Source of the DNA: a bacterium UBA7470
GTDB lineage: Bacteria; Pseudomonadota; Gammaproteobacteria; Burkholderiales; Burkholderiaceae_C
Length of the DNA stretch: 14,849 bases
Direction of reading: 5' to 3'
Assembly (NCBI GenBank): GCA_002479815.1
Contig: DLPA01000055.1
Coordinates: forward strand, 3,816 to 18,664
Part shown: positions 12,814-14,849 of the stretch, one piece after another
How positions within the stretch are numbered: the first letter of the stretch is position 1
Layout of the letters: each line of letters starts with the position of its first letter
Translations under genes and position numbers: made by a program
The notes under the pieces: generated by a model
Seen by the model: the letters and a program-made list of their open reading frames with translations, nothing else
Databases searched by the model: none
What the model was told of the DNA's origin: nothing

Positions 12814-14849
12814 ATGGACAAGCATTACCTCAACCCCCTGTTTTTACCCCAGTCGATATGGGTGTTTGCGCCCACTGCGCATCCATCAAGCGAGGGATGG
12901 GGACAAGCACAGGCCTTAGAGGTCAACCTCAAAGCCCAACGGTTTACAGGGGAGTTGCAGTTTGTAGACATCCACACCACGGGCACGCTGGCTGACTTGG
13001 CCCACGCACGGGCTGATTTGGCCATCATCGCCTTGCCGCACGACGAAGTCGCTGCTGCGCTGGAAGTGGCGGGTCGCATGAAGTGCCGCGCCGCCTTGGT
13101 GGTATCGGCAGGCATAGGGGCGGAGTTATCGTCCGACCTCAAACGCATCGCCAAACGTGCCGGATTACACCTGCTTGGCCCCAACTGCTTGGGCTTCCAG
13201 CGGCCTTTGATTGGTTTGAATGCGAGTGTGGCCGGCGCCATGGCCGCCAAAGGCTCGCTGGCGCTGGTCAGTCAATCCGGCGCATTGACCGCCTCAATTT
13301 TGGACTGGGCGTACACCAACGGCGTGGGCTTTTCCGCCGTCGTCTCTCTCGGCCCCAATACGGCAGTCGATTTGGCCGAGGTGCTGGACTTTTTGGCAGC
13401 TGACCCCCAAACCCAAAGCATCGTCGTGTACATGGAAGGCATCAGCAACGCCCGCCGCTTCATGAGCGCTTTGCGTGCCGCTGCCAATGCCAAACCTGTG
13501 GTGGTGCTCAAAGCCGGTCGCAAGCCTGCCGGCAATGAAGCCGCACAAACTCACAGCGGCACGATTGTGGGCAGCGATGATGTGTTTGATGCCGCTTTGC
13601 GCCGCGCCGGTGCGGTGCGGGTGTATTCGTTTGTCGAGTTGTTTTCGGCGGTCAAATGTTTGGCCTCGCGTTACCGTCCAGTGGGTAAACGCTTGGCAAT
13701 TGTCACCAACGGCGGTGGTCCAGGCGTATTGGCTGCCGATTGGGTGTCTGAACTGCGTTTGGAGTTGGGCCGCTTGTCGCCCACCGTCGCGCAAGAACTC
13801 AAAGCCAAGCTATCGCCTTGTGCCAGTTTGAATGATTTGATCGACCTCGCTGAAGAGGCCAGCCCCGAGTGCTATGCCGCCGCCTTGGAAATGACCGCCC
13901 AAGACAGCGGTGTCGATGGCGTGCTGGTGATCCACTCGCCCAAAGCCGGCATGGATGCCGCAGCGGTGGCGAAAGCCGTGGTTGCCATCAAACCCAAACT
14001 GCACAAACCCATGTTGGCGTGCTGGATGGGCGATGCCTCGGTGATGGAGGCGCGTCAAGTCCTCAGCGATGCCAGCATCCCCAACTTTCGCACGCCCGAA
14101 GCCGCCGTGGGCGCGTTCAGCAACATCGCCTTGTTTTACCAAAACCAGCAGATGCTGCAGCAAACGCCACCCCCGCTTTCCACTTTGGCGAAGCCCGACA
14201 TTGAAGGCGCGCGCTTGCTGATCGAAAGCGTGTTGGCCGAGCGCCGCAAGGTGTTGACGGAAATGGAATCCAAGGCGCTGCTGGCGGCCTTTCACATTCC
14301 TGTCACCCAAACCATTTTGGCCCGTACCGCCAACGAGGCGATGATGATCGCCACTCAGTTGGGCTATCCGGTGGCGCTCAAAATCGACTCGCCCGACATC
14401 AGCCACAAGTCCGATGTGAATGGCGTGGCCCTGAACTTGACCAACGCCACCGCCGTGCGCGATGTGTTCAACGACATGATGCAGTCCGTGGCCCGCTTGC
14501 GCCCCGATGCCCGCATCAACGGCGTGACCATCCAAAAAATGGCCCCCACCCGCCGAGGCCGCGAAATCTATATCGGCTTGGTGACGGACGATCCTTTCGG
14601 CCCCATGATCGCCTTTGGCGCGGGCGGCACGATGATCGAACTCATCAACGACCGCGCGATGGAGCTGCCGCCGCTGAACCAATTTTTGGCTCACCGCTTG
14701 ATCGAGCGTGCCCGCGTCTCAGAAACCTTGGGTGAGTGGCGTGGTGCGACTGCCGTAAACATCGCGGCGGTGGAGCAGATTTTGCTGCGCGTCTCAGAAA
14801 TGGTGTGCGAGCTGCCCCAACTGCGAGAGATGGACATCAACCCCATCAT
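12814..14849 (+). CDS. ADP-forming acyl-CoA synthetase family protein (3' end cut by window edge)
   Basis: The frame is open from ATG 12814 to the right edge, about 678 residues visible. It belongs to the nucleoside-diphosphate-forming acetate/acyl-CoA ligase superfamily. The order is a CoA-binding Rossmann domain (about 1-135, with L-G-P-N-C-L-G-F at 120-127), a succinyl-CoA-ligase-like region (V-S-Q-S-G-A-L at 152-158, and T-H-S-G with His247 as the likely phosphohistidine), then an ATP-grasp domain from about 475 (G-Y-P-V-A-L-K-I then S-H-K-S-D). Members interconvert acyl-CoA plus ADP and free acid plus ATP. Bacterial relatives of this layout often carry a C-terminal GNAT domain and act as lysine acetyltransferases (Pat type), but that part would lie outside the window. 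It follows the HDAC-family gene by 69 bp and may have its own promoter. Confidence 0.9.
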   Translation, partial: MDKHYLNPLFLPQSIWVFAPTAHPSSEGWGQAQALEVNLKAQRFTGELQFVDIHTTGTLADLAHARADLAIIALPHDEVAAALEVAGRMKCRAALVVSAGIGAELSSDLKRIAKRAGLHLLGPNCLGFQRPLIGLNASVAGAMAAKGSLALVSQSGALTASILDWAYTNGVGFSAVVSLGPNTAVDLAEVLDFLAADPQTQSIVVYMEGISNARRFMSALRAAANAKPVVVLKAGRKPAGNEAAQTHSGTIVGSDDVFDAALRRAGAVRVYSFVELFSAVKCLASRYRPVGKRLAIVTNGGGPGVLAADWVSELRLELGRLSPTVAQELKAKLSPCASLNDLIDLAEEASPECYAAALEMTAQDSGVDGVLVIHSPKAGMDAAAVAKAVVAIKPKLHKPMLACWMGDASVMEARQVLSDASIPNFRTPEAAVGAFSNIALFYQNQQMLQQTPPPLSTLAKPDIEGARLLIESVLAERRKVLTEMESKALLAAFHIPVTQTILARTANEAMMIATQLGYPVALKIDSPDISHKSDVNGVALNLTNATAVRDVFNDMMQSVARLRPDARINGVTIQKMAPTRRGREIYIGLVTDDPFGPMIAFGAGGTMIELINDRAMELPPLNQFLAHRLIERARVSETLGEWRGATAVNIAAVEQILLRVSEMVCELPQLREMDINPI

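Noticed and set aside
13810..14694. Long minus-strand frame of 294 codons opposite the acyl-CoA synthetase
   Set aside because: The translation is His/Gly/Arg-rich without domain features, typical of the antisense of a GC-rich gene; the plus frame has clear ligase motifs.

Overview
The window looks like a chromosomal segment of a betaproteobacterium, most likely Burkholderiales and perhaps near Comamonadaceae. That placement is inferred from the style of the proteins (YbfB/YjiJ-type MFS carrier, 7TM-DISM diguanylate cyclase, class II HDAC-like amidohydrolase, ADP-forming acyl-CoA synthetase, minCDE order); no rRNA or other decisive marker is present. No tRNA, rRNA, CRISPR array, transposase or phage gene was seen.

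Layout. (1) 1-3243: a minus-strand MFS transporter cut by the left edge, divergent from a plus-strand membrane diguanylate cyclase. (2) 3240-6713: a copper block with a minus-strand Cu(I) P-type ATPase (CopA type), a divergent CopZ-like chaperone and a small His-rich periplasmic Spy/CpxP-like (LTxxQ) protein. The cyclase and CopA stop codons overlap. (3) 7109-9104: minC-minD-minE, the division-site selection operon. (4) 9265-10338: a universal stress protein convergent with a TetR regulator. (5) 10339-10707: an AT-rich gap holding a perfect 16-bp inverted repeat that bounds a 208-bp MITE-like unit, with a strong hairpin inside. (6) 10708-11589: a minus-strand lysophospholipase-like hydrolase. 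(7) 11818 to the right edge: an HDAC-family amidohydrolase and then a large acyl-CoA synthetase that runs off the window.

The most unusual content is in the two gene-free stretches on either side of the Spy-like gene (5895-6248 and 6714-7108). Each holds the same array: an inverted pair of DnaA boxes exactly 19 bp apart, a third box about 55 bp further on, a fourth box exactly 109 bp after the pair, and then an AT-rich tract carrying CTA/TTA triplets that match the DnaA-trio unwinding motif. Equivalent boxes in the two copies are 868-869 bp apart. This is the architecture of a bacterial replication-origin unwinding module, present twice around a gene that is not dnaA and directly upstream of minCDE. 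It could be a bipartite chromosomal origin, a relic or ectopic duplicate of one, or a DnaA-titration or regulatory locus. The sequence alone cannot decide, but the shared spacing is unlikely to be chance.

Functionally, the copper block would export cytoplasmic Cu(I) (CopA), shuttle it in the cytoplasm (CopZ) and perhaps buffer metal or misfolded protein in the periplasm (Spy-like). The min operon would place the division septum at mid-cell. The right-hand genes point to acyl/acetyl metabolism and lysine deacylation.
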